A DNA stretch of 64,000 nucleotides from Halalkalibacter sp. APA_J-10(15) (GTDB lineage: Bacteria > Bacillota > Bacilli > Bacillales > Bacillaceae_D), in the NCBI RefSeq assembly GCF_023017105.1, contig NZ_JALKEV010000005.1, positions 204,506 through 268,505 on the forward strand, given 5' to 3'. The notes below the pieces were generated by a model. The model saw only the letters and a program-made list of their open reading frames with translations, did not search any database and was not told where the DNA came from. The stretch's first letter is position 1. Every line of letters starts with the position of its first letter. This document shows, piece after piece, positions 29,004 to 36,848 of this stretch. The position numbers were made by a program, and so were the translations under genes.

Positions 29004-29931
29004 TGAAAATATTGTTGACCTTAATGAAAAGAAGAAATCTGGCGAGGAATGGCGCCGTTATTTGAAGTTAGGTGCAGTATTAGTTCTTCTTATTGTGATT
29101 GTTGTGACGATTATAAGTAATTTATTTATTGTAGAGCAAGGCGAATACAAAGTTGTTAGACAGTTTGGAGAAGTGGTGCGTATTGAAGAGGATCCCGGTT
29201 TAAGCTACAAAATTCCATTTATTCAATCAGTCACTTCTGTTCCTAAGTATCAAATGATCTATGATATCCCTCCGGCTGAAATTAATACACGGGATAAAAA
29301 GCGAATGTTAGCTGATCATTATGTCGTTTGGAGAGTCGATGACCCACAAGCGATGATTTCGACGGCGGTCACACTTGAGCGTGCAGAAGCTATTATGGGG
29401 GAGCAAATTTTTTCCGCCATTCGAGCAGAGCTAGGACAGCTTGATTTTGATGAAATTATTAATGAAGAGAAATCGTCACGTGGTAGCTTTAATGAGCTTG
29501 TACGTGATCGTGTGAATGAAGCACTTGAACGTTCAAATTACGGAATTAGTATCACAGATGTACGAATGAAGCGTACGGATTTACCTACTGAAAATGAGGA
29601 AGCTGTCTATCGTCGAATGATTTCTGAGCGTGAATCGACAGCTCAAGAATATTTGTCACAGGGTGAAGCGGAAGCAAATCGAATTGAGTCTGAGACGGAT
29701 CGGGAAGTACAGGAGATGATTGCGACAGCTAATGCTGATGCAAATGAAATTATTGGTGAAGGGGAAGCCGATGCTGCTAGTATTTATAATGAGACATTTG
29801 GCCAAGATACCGAGTTTTATCAGTTATATCGAACGTTACAATCTTATGAAACGACGATTAATGATGAAACAGTTATCGTTCTTCCTGCTGATTCTCCGTA
29901 TGCACGCATACTATTAGGATATATTGAATAA
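28996..29931 (+). CDS. hflC: FtsH protease modulator HflC
   Basis: A 311-residue SPFH/band-7 protein: short charged N-terminus, one transmembrane segment (about 30-50), SPFH domain with FIVEQGEYKVVRQFGEV (about 50-66), then a coiled coil rich in Glu/Ala (about 220-275). The start is ATG 28996, eight bases after AAGGAGG; the upstream part of the open frame overlaps hflK and is rejected. Operon partner of hflK. A perfect hairpin terminator follows. Confidence 0.9.
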   Translation: MSDENIVDLNEKKKSGEEWRRYLKLGAVLVLLIVIVVTIISNLFIVEQGEYKVVRQFGEVVRIEEDPGLSYKIPFIQSVTSVPKYQMIYDIPPAEINTRDKKRMLADHYVVWRVDDPQAMISTAVTLERAEAIMGEQIFSAIRAELGQLDFDEIINEEKSSRGSFNELVRDRVNEALERSNYGISITDVRMKRTDLPTENEEAVYRRMISERESTAQEYLSQGEAEANRIESETDREVQEMIATANADANEIIGEGEADAASIYNETFGQDTEFYQLYRTLQSYETTINDETVIVLPADSPYARILLGYIE

Positions 29932-29946
29932 AGAAAGGGTTACGTT

Positions 29947-29981
29947 GAGAGGAAATCATGATGTGTGATTTTCTCTCTTTT
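29947..29981 (+). terminator. Terminator after hflC
   Basis: GAGAGGAAATCA (29947-29958) pairs with TGATTTTCTCTC (29966-29977), one G-U, followed by TTTT. Confidence 0.85.
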
Positions 29982-30059
29982 CGTTTAATGTGTAACCGTG
30001 CTATGAAATATAATAACTATGATACAATAAAGGGAATAATGAACGTGTAGAGAGGGGCA

Positions 30060-32687
30060 ATGAGTGTGAGTAAACTTGTATTAATTGACGGAAATAGTAT
30101 TGCATATCGTGCTTTTTTTGCGTTGCCATTGTTAAATAATCAAAAAGGCGTCTATACAAACGCGGTATATGGCTTTGCGACGATGTTAATGAAAATTATT
30201 GAGGAAGAACAACCGACTCATATGCTTGTAGCATTCGATGCAGGGAAAACAACATTTCGCCATAAGACATATAAGGAGTATAAAGGTGGAAGACAGAAAA
30301 CCCCTCCAGAGTTATCAGAGCAATTCCCACTCGTAAGAGAGCTACTAGATGCATATAAGATTTCTCGATATGAGGCTGAGCAATATGAGGCTGACGATAT
30401 TATCGGAACGTTAGCAAAACAAGCTGCAGAAAAAAAGTGGGAAGTGAAAGTATATAGCGGTGATAAAGATTTACTACAATTAGTAGATGATAACGTGACA
30501 GTCGTATTAACGAAAAAAGGAATTACGAATGTTGAAGCATATGACCTAGAGATGATCGAAGAAAAGTATGGCATTAAACCTAAACAAATTATTGATATGA
30601 AAGGATTAATGGGAGATAGCTCTGACAATATTCCAGGCGTCCCTGGAATCGGTGAAAAGACAGCCCTTAAGCTATTGAAGCAATATGGAACGGTGGAGAA
30701 GGTCCTGCAATCAATTGATGAGATTTCTGGAAAGAAAATGAAGGAACGATTAGAAGAAAACCGTGAACAAGCGTTAATGAGTAAAGAATTGGCAACTATT
30801 TTCTTGGAAGTTCCTATTGAAGAAGCTTTAGATCAATATGAATTTGGGAAGTTTGAAACAAATGAAGTTGTCCATTTATTAAAGGAGTTAGAATTTACTT
30901 CTTTGTTAGAGAAGCTAGATGTTGAAGTCGAACAGGACGAAGTAGAGGAATTAGACTATGACATTGTTCATGAAGTGAAGAAAGAAGACCTTGGGGAAGA
31001 GTCAGCTGTTTTAGTAGAAGTATTAGAAGAGCACTATCATCAAGCTGAAATTATTGGAATTGCCATCGTAAACGAGAAAAAGCGATTGTTTATAAAGGCT
31101 GAAGAAGCGTTGGCATCAGAGGAGTTTCTTGAGTGGTTAGAGGATGATCATTGTAAGAAGTGGGTGTTTGATGCGAAGAAGAGCGTCGTTGCTCTAGCGT
31201 GGAAGGGAGCCTTTATGAATGGGGTGGACTTTGATGTCCAAATGGCTTCTTATTTACTCGATCCTTCGCTATCCTCTCATGACATTCATGATGTGGCGAG
31301 TCGAAAAGGAAAGGCGATTGTTCAGGCGGATGAGGTTGTGTATGGAAAAGGAGCAAAGCAAAAGCTACCGGAAGATGAGGAGCTTGCATCACATATTGTC
31401 CGAAAGGCTGAGGCTGTCTATCGTTTAAAATCAGAGCTTGAAGAAGAGTTAGTCACGAATGAACAGGACAAGCTTTATCGTGAGCTTGAAATGCCTCTTT
31501 CAATTGTTATAGGTCATATGGAGAAGCATGGTGTAAAAGTTGATCAAGACATGTTGAATAAGATGGGCGAAGATTTAGAAGAGCGGTTAGCTGAGCTTGA
31601 GAAAACCATTCACTCCTTAGCTGGCGAGTCATTTAATATTAATTCTCCGAAGCAATTAGGAGAGATATTATTTGTGAAGCTTGGATTACCTCCTGTAAAG
31701 AAGACGAAAACAGGTTACTCAACCTCAGCAGATGTTCTTGAAAAATTGGCTGTTGAACATGAAATTGCAGAGTATATTGTGCATTATCGTCAGTTAGGAA
31801 AATTGAAGTCAACCTATATTGAAGGATTATCTAAGGTTGTTAAAAAGGATACGAGTAAAATTCATACGAGGTACAATCAAGCATTAACGCAAACAGGTCG
31901 CTTAAGCTCCACTGACCCTAATTTGCAAAATATACCGATCCGTTTGGAGGAAGGAAGAAAAATCCGTAAAGCCTTCGTACCGGCGACAAAGGGCTGGAAA
32001 ATGGTTGCTGCGGACTATTCACAAATTGAATTACGAGTCCTGGCACATATTGCTGGGGATGAAAAATTAATCGAAGCATTTAATAAAAATATGGATATTC
32101 ATACGATAACAGCGATGGATGTTTTTCATGTGAAAGAAGAAGATGTTACATCACAAATGCGAAGAAGTGCCAAAGCGGTCAATTTCGGGATCGTATATGG
32201 AATAAGTGATTATGGATTATCACAAAACTTGAATATTACCCGTAAAGAAGCTGCGGAGTTTATTGAGCGTTATTTCAATAGTTATCCGAAGGTAAAGGAA
32301 TATATGGATCGAACAGTGGCAGATGCTCGTAAAAAAGGATTCGTATCGACATTACTCCAGCGAAGACGATATTTACCAGACTTAACAAGTCGAAATTTTA
32401 ATAAGAGAAGCTTTGCTGAACGTACGGCAATGAACACACCTATTCAAGGGACTGCCGCCGACATTATCAAAAAAGCGATGGTGCAGATGTCAGAGGAAAT
32501 GGAAAAGCGTCAAGTGAAAAGTCGAATGCTCCTACAAGTTCATGATGAATTAATATTTGAGGTACCGGAAGATGAGCTTGATCGGATGATGGAGATAATC
32601 CCTGAAGTAATGGAGCAAGCTGTATCTCTTGATGTACCTTTGAAAGTGGATATTTCGTATGGTGATACGTGGTACGATGCAAAGTAA
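30060..32687 (+). CDS. polA: DNA polymerase I
   Basis: Fills gaps and removes RNA primers in replication and repair. 875 residues: an N-terminal 5' nuclease (about 1-290, VLIDGNSIAYRAFFALP, QYEADDIIG, GDSSDNIPGVPGIGEKTA), a degenerate 3'-5' exonuclease-fold domain (about 300-465) that lacks the catalytic acidic motifs as in other Bacillus Pol I, and the polymerase domain with motif A DYSQIELRVLAHIAGD, motif B RRSAKAVNFGIVYGIS and motif C QVHDELIFEVP. ATG 30060 is close to AGAGGGG; GTG 30066 is better spaced. Leads polA-mutM-ytaF-coaE. Confidence 0.96.
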   Translation: MSVSKLVLIDGNSIAYRAFFALPLLNNQKGVYTNAVYGFATMLMKIIEEEQPTHMLVAFDAGKTTFRHKTYKEYKGGRQKTPPELSEQFPLVRELLDAYKISRYEAEQYEADDIIGTLAKQAAEKKWEVKVYSGDKDLLQLVDDNVTVVLTKKGITNVEAYDLEMIEEKYGIKPKQIIDMKGLMGDSSDNIPGVPGIGEKTALKLLKQYGTVEKVLQSIDEISGKKMKERLEENREQALMSKELATIFLEVPIEEALDQYEFGKFETNEVVHLLKELEFTSLLEKLDVEVEQDEVEELDYDIVHEVKKEDLGEESAVLVEVLEEHYHQAEIIGIAIVNEKKRLFIKAEEALASEEFLEWLEDDHCKKWVFDAKKSVVALAWKGAFMNGVDFDVQMASYLLDPSLSSHDIHDVASRKGKAIVQADEVVYGKGAKQKLPEDEELASHIVRKAEAVYRLKSELEEELVTNEQDKLYRELEMPLSIVIGHMEKHGVKVDQDMLNKMGEDLEERLAELEKTIHSLAGESFNINSPKQLGEILFVKLGLPPVKKTKTGYSTSADVLEKLAVEHEIAEYIVHYRQLGKLKSTYIEGLSKVVKKDTSKIHTRYNQALTQTGRLSSTDPNLQNIPIRLEEGRKIRKAFVPATKGWKMVAADYSQIELRVLAHIAGDEKLIEAFNKNMDIHTITAMDVFHVKEEDVTSQMRRSAKAVNFGIVYGISDYGLSQNLNITRKEAAEFIERYFNSYPKVKEYMDRTVADARKKGFVSTLLQRRRYLPDLTSRNFNKRSFAERTAMNTPIQGTAADIIKKAMVQMSEEMEKRQVKSRMLLQVHDELIFEVPEDELDRMMEIIPEVMEQAVSLDVPLKVDISYGDTWYDAK

Positions 32688-32699
32688 GGAGAGAAGAGA

Positions 32700-33524
32700 A
32701 TGCCAGAATTACCAGAGGTCGAAACGGTTCGACGTACGCTAAAACAACTTGTGCTAAACAAAACAATCTCACATGTAACCGTTCATTGGGGGAATATTAT
32801 TAAAAAGCCTGCTGACCCTGAGCGATTTGGACAAGTATTAATCGGTCAATCCGTGCGAGACATTCATCGTCGCGGTAAATTTCTTATATTTCAATTAGAC
32901 GAATTAAGTTTAGTCTCTCATTTAAGGATGGAAGGGCGCTATGGTCTATTTGAACAACACGATCAGCTTCAACCACATACGCATGTTTTGTTTACATTTA
33001 CAGATGGGACGGAGCTGCGGTATCAAGATGTACGTAAATTTGGGACGATGCATATTTTCCAAAAGGGTAAGGAAGAGGAGGAGCTTCCCCTGTCGCAACT
33101 AGGTGTTGAACCGTTTTCGAAGGAATTTACAATTGAGTTAATGCAGACTGTGTTCGAACGAACGAACCGAGCGGTGAAAGCTGTATTATTGGATCAAAAG
33201 TTTGTCGTTGGACTTGGAAATATTTATGTGGATGAAGCTCTGTTCCGTGCTAAGCTTTTACCGACTCGCTTGGCATCGTCGATTCAAGGGCAAGAGCTAC
33301 AATTGTTACACAAGGCGATTGTTGAAACGCTGAAGGAAGCTGTTGAATTAGGTGGGAGTTCGATTAAGTCATATGTCAATGGACAAGGTGAGATGGGCAT
33401 GTTCCAGCAACAGCTTGCTGTGTATGGTCGAAAAGATGAGCCCTGCGTCTCGTGTGGAACAGTCATTTCAAAAAAGGTTGTTGCCGGTAGAGGTACTCAT
33501 TACTGTGTAAACTGTCAAAAATAA
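32700..33524 (+). CDS. mutM: Formamidopyrimidine-DNA glycosylase
   Basis: Removes oxidised purines such as 8-oxoguanine and nicks the abasic site. 274 residues starting M-PELPEVETVRR, where Pro2 is the catalytic nucleophile and Glu3 the acid. A helix-two-turn-helix (about 130-220) and a C-terminal zinc finger CVSCG...CVNCQ (about 249-272) complete the Fpg fold. Start ATG 32700, 12 bases after polA, with GGAGAGAAG between. Paired with polA as in B. subtilis, so damage removal and gap filling are co-expressed. Confidence 0.96.
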   Translation: MPELPEVETVRRTLKQLVLNKTISHVTVHWGNIIKKPADPERFGQVLIGQSVRDIHRRGKFLIFQLDELSLVSHLRMEGRYGLFEQHDQLQPHTHVLFTFTDGTELRYQDVRKFGTMHIFQKGKEEEELPLSQLGVEPFSKEFTIELMQTVFERTNRAVKAVLLDQKFVVGLGNIYVDEALFRAKLLPTRLASSIQGQELQLLHKAIVETLKEAVELGGSSIKSYVNGQGEMGMFQQQLAVYGRKDEPCVSCGTVISKKVVAGRGTHYCVNCQK

Positions 33525-33586
33525 TCGTACATTGGATGAGTCCTTTCCATATACTATCGTAACGTTGTATGGAAGGGGCATGTAAT

Positions 33587-34225
33587 ATGATAGGTGTACT
33601 TTCACTAGTAACCATTGCTTTTGCAGTAAGTCTCGACAGTTTTGGTGTCGGATTAACATATGGCCTTCGTAATATGAAATTGCCTTGGCGGTCATTATTA
33701 TTCATAGCAGGCTGCTCGGGGACGTCTATTCTTATAGCGATGTTGTTTGGAAGTTGGCTCCTCTCATATTTACCAGCAACTATCGCTGAAGCAATAGGAG
33801 GTGTTATTCTCCTTTTTATTGGAGGATGGGCGATCTACCAAGCGTATAAACCAGCAGAAACAAAAGAAAAAACAAAAGAAGAGGAATGGGTATTTAAGTT
33901 TGAAATTAAGATGTTAGGAATTGTTATTCAAATATTACGAAAGCCTATGGTTGCTGATATTGATAATTCTGGCACGATTACGGGAAGAGAAGCGATGCTA
34001 CTAGGAATCGCTTTGTCACTTGATGCTTTTGGAGCGGGAATTGGAGCGTCATTAATAGGGTTTTCACCTGTTTGGATGGCAATTAGTGTAGCATTCATGA
34101 GTGCACTCTTTGTAACGCTAGGAATGAAGAGTGGACGGTTCTTTTCGGGATCATTACTTATCAAGCGGTTTGCCTTTATTCCAGGTGCGCTTTTGATGAT
34201 GATTGGTGTATTTAGCTTTACGTAA
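33587..34225 (+). CDS. ytaF: Sporulation membrane protein YtaF (MntP-like)
   Basis: A 212-residue polytopic membrane protein with about six hydrophobic segments, related to the MntP/DUF204 cation-efflux fold, with the repeated motif SLDSFGVGLTYG / SLDAFGAGIGASL in the two halves. Between the halves lies DIDNSGTITGRE (about 130-141), a textbook EF-hand loop, suggesting calcium binding. B. subtilis YtaF lies between mutM and coaE and is linked to sporulation. Start ATG 33587, eight bases after GGAAGGGG; the earlier in-frame start lies in that ribosome site. Overlaps nothing; coaE starts 13 bases after the stop. Confidence 0.85.
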   Translation: MIGVLSLVTIAFAVSLDSFGVGLTYGLRNMKLPWRSLLFIAGCSGTSILIAMLFGSWLLSYLPATIAEAIGGVILLFIGGWAIYQAYKPAETKEKTKEEEWVFKFEIKMLGIVIQILRKPMVADIDNSGTITGREAMLLGIALSLDAFGAGIGASLIGFSPVWMAISVAFMSALFVTLGMKSGRFFSGSLLIKRFAFIPGALLMMIGVFSFT

Positions 34226-34238
34226 AAGGGGTAACGTT

Positions 34239-34847
34239 ATGTTTATTGGTTTAACGGGTGGAATTGCTAGTGGGAAGTCGACCGTCAGTAAGATGATGCA
34301 GGAATTGGGTCTTCCAATTATAGATGCTGACTTGATCGCGCGTGAAGTCGTTGAGCCGAATTCGATTGGATTGAGCTTAATTGTTGAAAAATTTGGCGAG
34401 GTCGTTTTAGCTGAGAATGGTACGTTAAATCGTGCTCAGCTTGGTCAGATCATTTTTGCTAATCCAACGAAGAGAACTCAGCTTAATGTTCTGATTCACC
34501 CACTTATTAGAGAGCGAATGAATGAAAGAAAAGAACAGCTACTAGCAGAGGGGAAATCGACGATAGTGTACGATATCCCGTTATTATATGAAAGTGAGCT
34601 ATTTCACTTAGTTGATAAAGTATTGCTTGTATATGTTGACCAAGATACACAGCTAAAGAGATTAATGAAACGAAATCAGCTAAGTGAACGAGAAGCGTTG
34701 GAAAGAATTCAATCACAAATGTCTCTTGAGCAAAAAAAAGACCGTGCAGATGCGATTATTGATAATACAAGTACATTAGCTGAGACAAATGATCAGCTTA
34801 TTTCCATTTTACAAAATTGGTATGTTCCTTTGAATGAAAGAAGATAA
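34239..34847 (+). CDS. coaE: Dephospho-CoA kinase
   Basis: Final step of coenzyme A synthesis: phosphorylates the ribose 3'-OH of dephospho-CoA. 202 residues, P-loop kinase: Walker A GLTGGIASGKSTV (about 4-16), DADLIAREVV (about 31-40), substrate-lid region HPLIRERMNER (about 88-98) and DIPLLYES (about 112-119). Start ATG 34239 follows AAAAGGGG; the 12 residues upstream in the frame overlap ytaF and are rejected. Last gene of the polA group. Confidence 0.95.
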   Translation: MFIGLTGGIASGKSTVSKMMQELGLPIIDADLIAREVVEPNSIGLSLIVEKFGEVVLAENGTLNRAQLGQIIFANPTKRTQLNVLIHPLIRERMNERKEQLLAEGKSTIVYDIPLLYESELFHLVDKVLLVYVDQDTQLKRLMKRNQLSEREALERIQSQMSLEQKKDRADAIIDNTSTLAETNDQLISILQNWYVPLNERR

Positions 34848-34911
34848 CAGATTTGTAAGATCCCTCTAATTCGAAGGTGGATTGAGATCATCATTATCGT
34901 AAAAAATATAG

Positions 34912-34940
34912 TTGCAATCATAAACTAAACAAAGTATACT
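34912..34940 (+). promoter_or_regulatory. Promoter of speD
   Basis: TTGCAA (34912-34917) and TATACT (34935-34940), spaced 17 bases, make a good SigA promoter. Predicted start near 34947, giving a leader of about 142 bases before speD. Confidence 0.7.
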
Positions 34941-34946
34941 GATTTT

Positions 34947-35088
34947 CGTGAACTTCAATTACAGCAAATTAGGAGTGATTTTTTGCATACTGGGTTAGGA
35001 CCTCTTTGGACTAACTTTCCCCCGTGTAACAAAGCATTCCTACATGCTTGAGAAGGCATGATCTTTTTTGTAAAGGGGGATTCAACTG
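34947..35088 (+). promoter_or_regulatory. speD leader with attenuator
   Basis: The leader contains, in order: a hairpin GTTAG/CTAAC (34994-34998 with 35011-35015); AAGCAT (35032-35037), which can pair with ATGCTT (35044-35049); and a competing terminator stem CATGCTT (35043-35049) / AGGCATG (35054-35060) with a GAGA loop and six T bases (35064-35069). The two pairings share ATGCTT and exclude each other, as in an attenuator. A possible 22-codon reading frame runs through it. Its regulator is unknown; polyamine or S-adenosylmethionine supply is the obvious guess. Confidence 0.6.
34983..35051 (+). CDS. Possible speD leader peptide
   Basis: A 22-codon frame from TTG 34983 to TGA 35049-35051, with AGGAG (34971-34975) seven bases upstream. 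The peptide contains W9-T-N-F-P-P-C-N16. The stop codon lies in the terminator hairpin of the attenuator, so a translating or stalled ribosome would change folding. A Pro-Pro pair is a known slow step for ribosomes. Short frames arise by chance, so support is the ribosome site and the overlap with the hairpin. Confidence 0.4.
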   Translation: MHTGLGPLWTNFPPCNKAFLHA

Positions 35089-35469
35089 ATGGACACTATG
35101 GGTCGTCATGTCATTGCGGAGCTTTGGGGCTGTGATGAACATAAGTTGAATAATATGAGTTTTATTGAGCAAGTTTTTGTAGATGCTGCATTAAAGGCAG
35201 GGGCTGAGGTTCGTGAAGTTGCCTTTCATAAGTTTGCGCCTCATGGTGTAAGTGGGGTTGTGATTATTTCTGAGTCGCATTTAACAATCCATAGCTTTCC
35301 GGAACATGGTTATGCAAGTATTGATGTATATACGTGTGGAGATCTTGATCCGACTGTTGCATCTAATTTCATTGCTGATTCCTTACAAGCATCAACAAGT
35401 GAAGTGATTGAGGTTCCAAGAGGAATGGGCCCTGTTAAAATTGAAAAGTCAATGATTAAGTCACTATAA
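35089..35469 (+). CDS. speD: S-adenosylmethionine decarboxylase proenzyme
   Basis: Decarboxylates S-adenosylmethionine to supply aminopropyl groups for spermidine. 126 residues, the short class 1b enzyme, nearly identical in pattern to B. subtilis SpeD. It self-cleaves between E62 and S63 ([15 protein letters not shown]) to give the pyruvoyl cofactor; His68 and Cys83-type residues ([10 protein letters not shown]) are the processing and catalytic donors. Start ATG 35089 behind AAGGGGG. Preceded by an attenuator-like leader and followed by a terminator, so it is a single-gene unit. Confidence 0.96.
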   Translation: MDTMGRHVIAELWGCDEHKLNNMSFIEQVFVDAALKAGAEVREVAFHKFAPHGVSGVVIISESHLTIHSFPEHGYASIDVYTCGDLDPTVASNFIADSLQASTSEVIEVPRGMGPVKIEKSMIKSL

Positions 35470-35472
35470 GTG

Positions 35473-35523
35473 AAAGGGCTATGAGCTTCTCTGTTATGAT
35501 ACTGGGATTCTTATAGCCCTTTT
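35473..35523 (+). terminator. Terminator after speD
   Basis: AAAGGGCTATGAG (35473-35485) pairs with CTTATAGCCCTTT (35510-35522), one wobble, with a 24-base loop and a T-rich end. Confidence 0.7.
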
Positions 35524-35595
35524 GAAATATAAGAAGCTAGTAGCTCTGTTAATCACTTTTCATCTCAATGAAAACAATTGATAGCACATTTGGAA

Positions 35596-35659
35596 GCATC
35601 CTACGTTTCGTAACATATCCATAAAAAAATATGTGCGAAAACGGTTCAAAAGAGGATGC
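35596..35659. repeat. Long imperfect inverted repeat
   Basis: Three nested pairings share one centre: GCATCC/GGATGC (35596-35601, 35654-35659), CGTTTCG/CGAAAACG (35604-35610, 35636-35643) and ACATAT/ATATGT (35613-35618, 35629-35634). No T-run follows. It lies upstream of a possible -10 (TATGAT at 35693) for the next gene. Confidence 0.55.
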
Positions 35660-35733
35660 GCGATTTTCTTACAGTTTGAATCGTTTCTATGGTATGATAG
35701 AAGTAATAGAATAGGTGGAAAGGTGAAGATAAG

Positions 35734-36135
35734 ATGGGAGCATTAAGTAGTATAAAACGATTTTTTAGTATCCGTACAGAAACGACGGAAGGTAATGAAC
35801 TGAAGGAATTACAAACAAGGTATTATAAGACGACAAAAGATAAAGCCATGCAAACGATTGAGAACGTTTTAATTCAGTCAGGATGGGAAATTGCGAGATC
35901 TGAAGAAGAACGTGGGGAAATTGTCGCCAATATGAAAAAGGGCAAGCGAAAAATGCTCGTGCTAACGATTATTACGGTCAAACCATTTAAGACAGCAGTA
36001 GATTTATCATGTTCAACGGATACCGTCTTACCGACTGATTTTGGTCATAGCCGTAAAGTGGTCGTTGATGTTTATAATAAGATTGACCGAGAGCTTACTT
36101 ATATAGGTTCGAGCTTAGGAAATGAACTGTTGTAA
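35734..36135 (+). CDS. Conserved hypothetical protein
   Basis: A 133-residue cytosolic protein with no signal or membrane segment. The middle (about 45-100) reads as alternating strands (GWEIARSEEERGEIVANMKKGKR) followed by DFGHSRKVVVDVYNKID. The strand-rich core and DFG-x-(4)-V ending loosely resemble DUF1499-type proteins, but I would not assign it. Start ATG 35734 behind GGTGGAAAGG. TATGAT (35693-35698) is a plausible -10. It sits between speD and nrdR and may be cotranscribed with nrdR, whose start is 69 bases on. Confidence 0.7.
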   Translation: MGALSSIKRFFSIRTETTEGNELKELQTRYYKTTKDKAMQTIENVLIQSGWEIARSEEERGEIVANMKKGKRKMLVLTIITVKPFKTAVDLSCSTDTVLPTDFGHSRKVVVDVYNKIDRELTYIGSSLGNELL

Positions 36136-36204
36136 TGACTTGTCAGGCGCTATTGATATGAGATATGATAGGATCAATGTTATGATAGTAGTGGAGATGA
36201 TTTC

Positions 36205-36663
36205 ATGATATGCCCAGCCTGTCAATACAATGGAACACGAGTATTAGATTCACGGCCTAGTCATGAAGGTCGTTCGATTAGACGTAGACGAGAATGTGAG
36301 AAATGCCATCATCGATTCACAACATTTGAAATGGTTGAAGAGGTGCCATTGATTGTCGTGAAGAAGGATGGGACACGTCAAGAATTTAATCGTGAAAAGC
36401 TGTTAAGAGGTTTAATTAGAGCTTGTGAGAAGCGCCCTGTTGCATTAGAGACGCTCGAAGATATTGTCAATAGTGCGGAACGTGAGCTACGTAATTTAGG
36501 GAAGAGCGAAGTTCACAGTCAAGATGTTGGGGAGCTTATAATGGAACGTCTAGCAGATGTCGATGATGTAGCCTATGTCCGCTTTGCATCTGTCTATCGG
36601 CAATTTAAAGATATTAATGTATTTATTAAGGAATTGACAGAATTAATGAATAAGAGTGATTGA
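36205..36663 (+). CDS. nrdR: Transcriptional repressor NrdR
   Basis: Represses ribonucleotide reductase genes when dATP is high. 152 residues: an N-terminal zinc ribbon (Cys 3, 6, 31, 34) with the arginine-rich DNA-contact segment RSIRRRREC, then an ATP-cone domain (about 47-137) beginning [17 protein letters not shown] that binds ATP/dATP. Start ATG 36205 with GGAG eight bases upstream. In B. subtilis nrdR (ytcG) is followed directly by dnaB and dnaI; here a terminator and a MITE-like element lie between. Confidence 0.95.
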   Translation: MICPACQYNGTRVLDSRPSHEGRSIRRRRECEKCHHRFTTFEMVEEVPLIVVKKDGTRQEFNREKLLRGLIRACEKRPVALETLEDIVNSAERELRNLGKSEVHSQDVGELIMERLADVDDVAYVRFASVYRQFKDINVFIKELTELMNKSD

Positions 36664-36667
36664 GTAG

Positions 36668-36701
36668 GAGCTTAAAGCAATTCATGCTGCAAGCTCTTTT
36701 T
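36668..36701 (+). terminator. Terminator after nrdR
   Basis: GAGCTT (36668-36673) with inner GCA pairs to TGC and AAGCTC (36691-36696), followed by five T bases. Confidence 0.6.
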
Positions 36702-36708
36702 ACTCTTT

Positions 36709-36798
36709 TAAGAGGTTGTTCGAAAAGGGCTGTTTTCCCCTTTTTGAATGACCTCGATGTAATTGCCATCTTTTTTGGTGCTTTTTGAACATGCTCTT
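36709..36798 (-). mobile_element. MITE-like repeat, short copy D
   Basis: About 90 bases with terminal inverted repeats AAGAGGTTGTTCGAAAAG on the left and, as reverse complement, AAGAGCATGTTCAAAAAG on the right (15 of 18 match). It is an internally deleted relative of copies A to C, in inverted orientation, inserted between nrdR and dnaB. Confidence 0.7.
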
Positions 36799-36848
36799 TT
36801 AGAGATAAATCAAAATAGCTGTAGATGGGAGAAAGGGAGGTCCTGAGG

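Noticed and set aside
30218-30628. Leftward 136-codon frame inside polA
   Set aside because: Opposite-strand shadow of polA with Ser/Cys/Tyr-rich composition and no ribosome site.
34947-35088. Known metabolite riboswitch (for example SAM or preQ1) in the speD leader
   Set aside because: I could not match the conserved cores of those classes; described instead as an attenuator of unknown signal.
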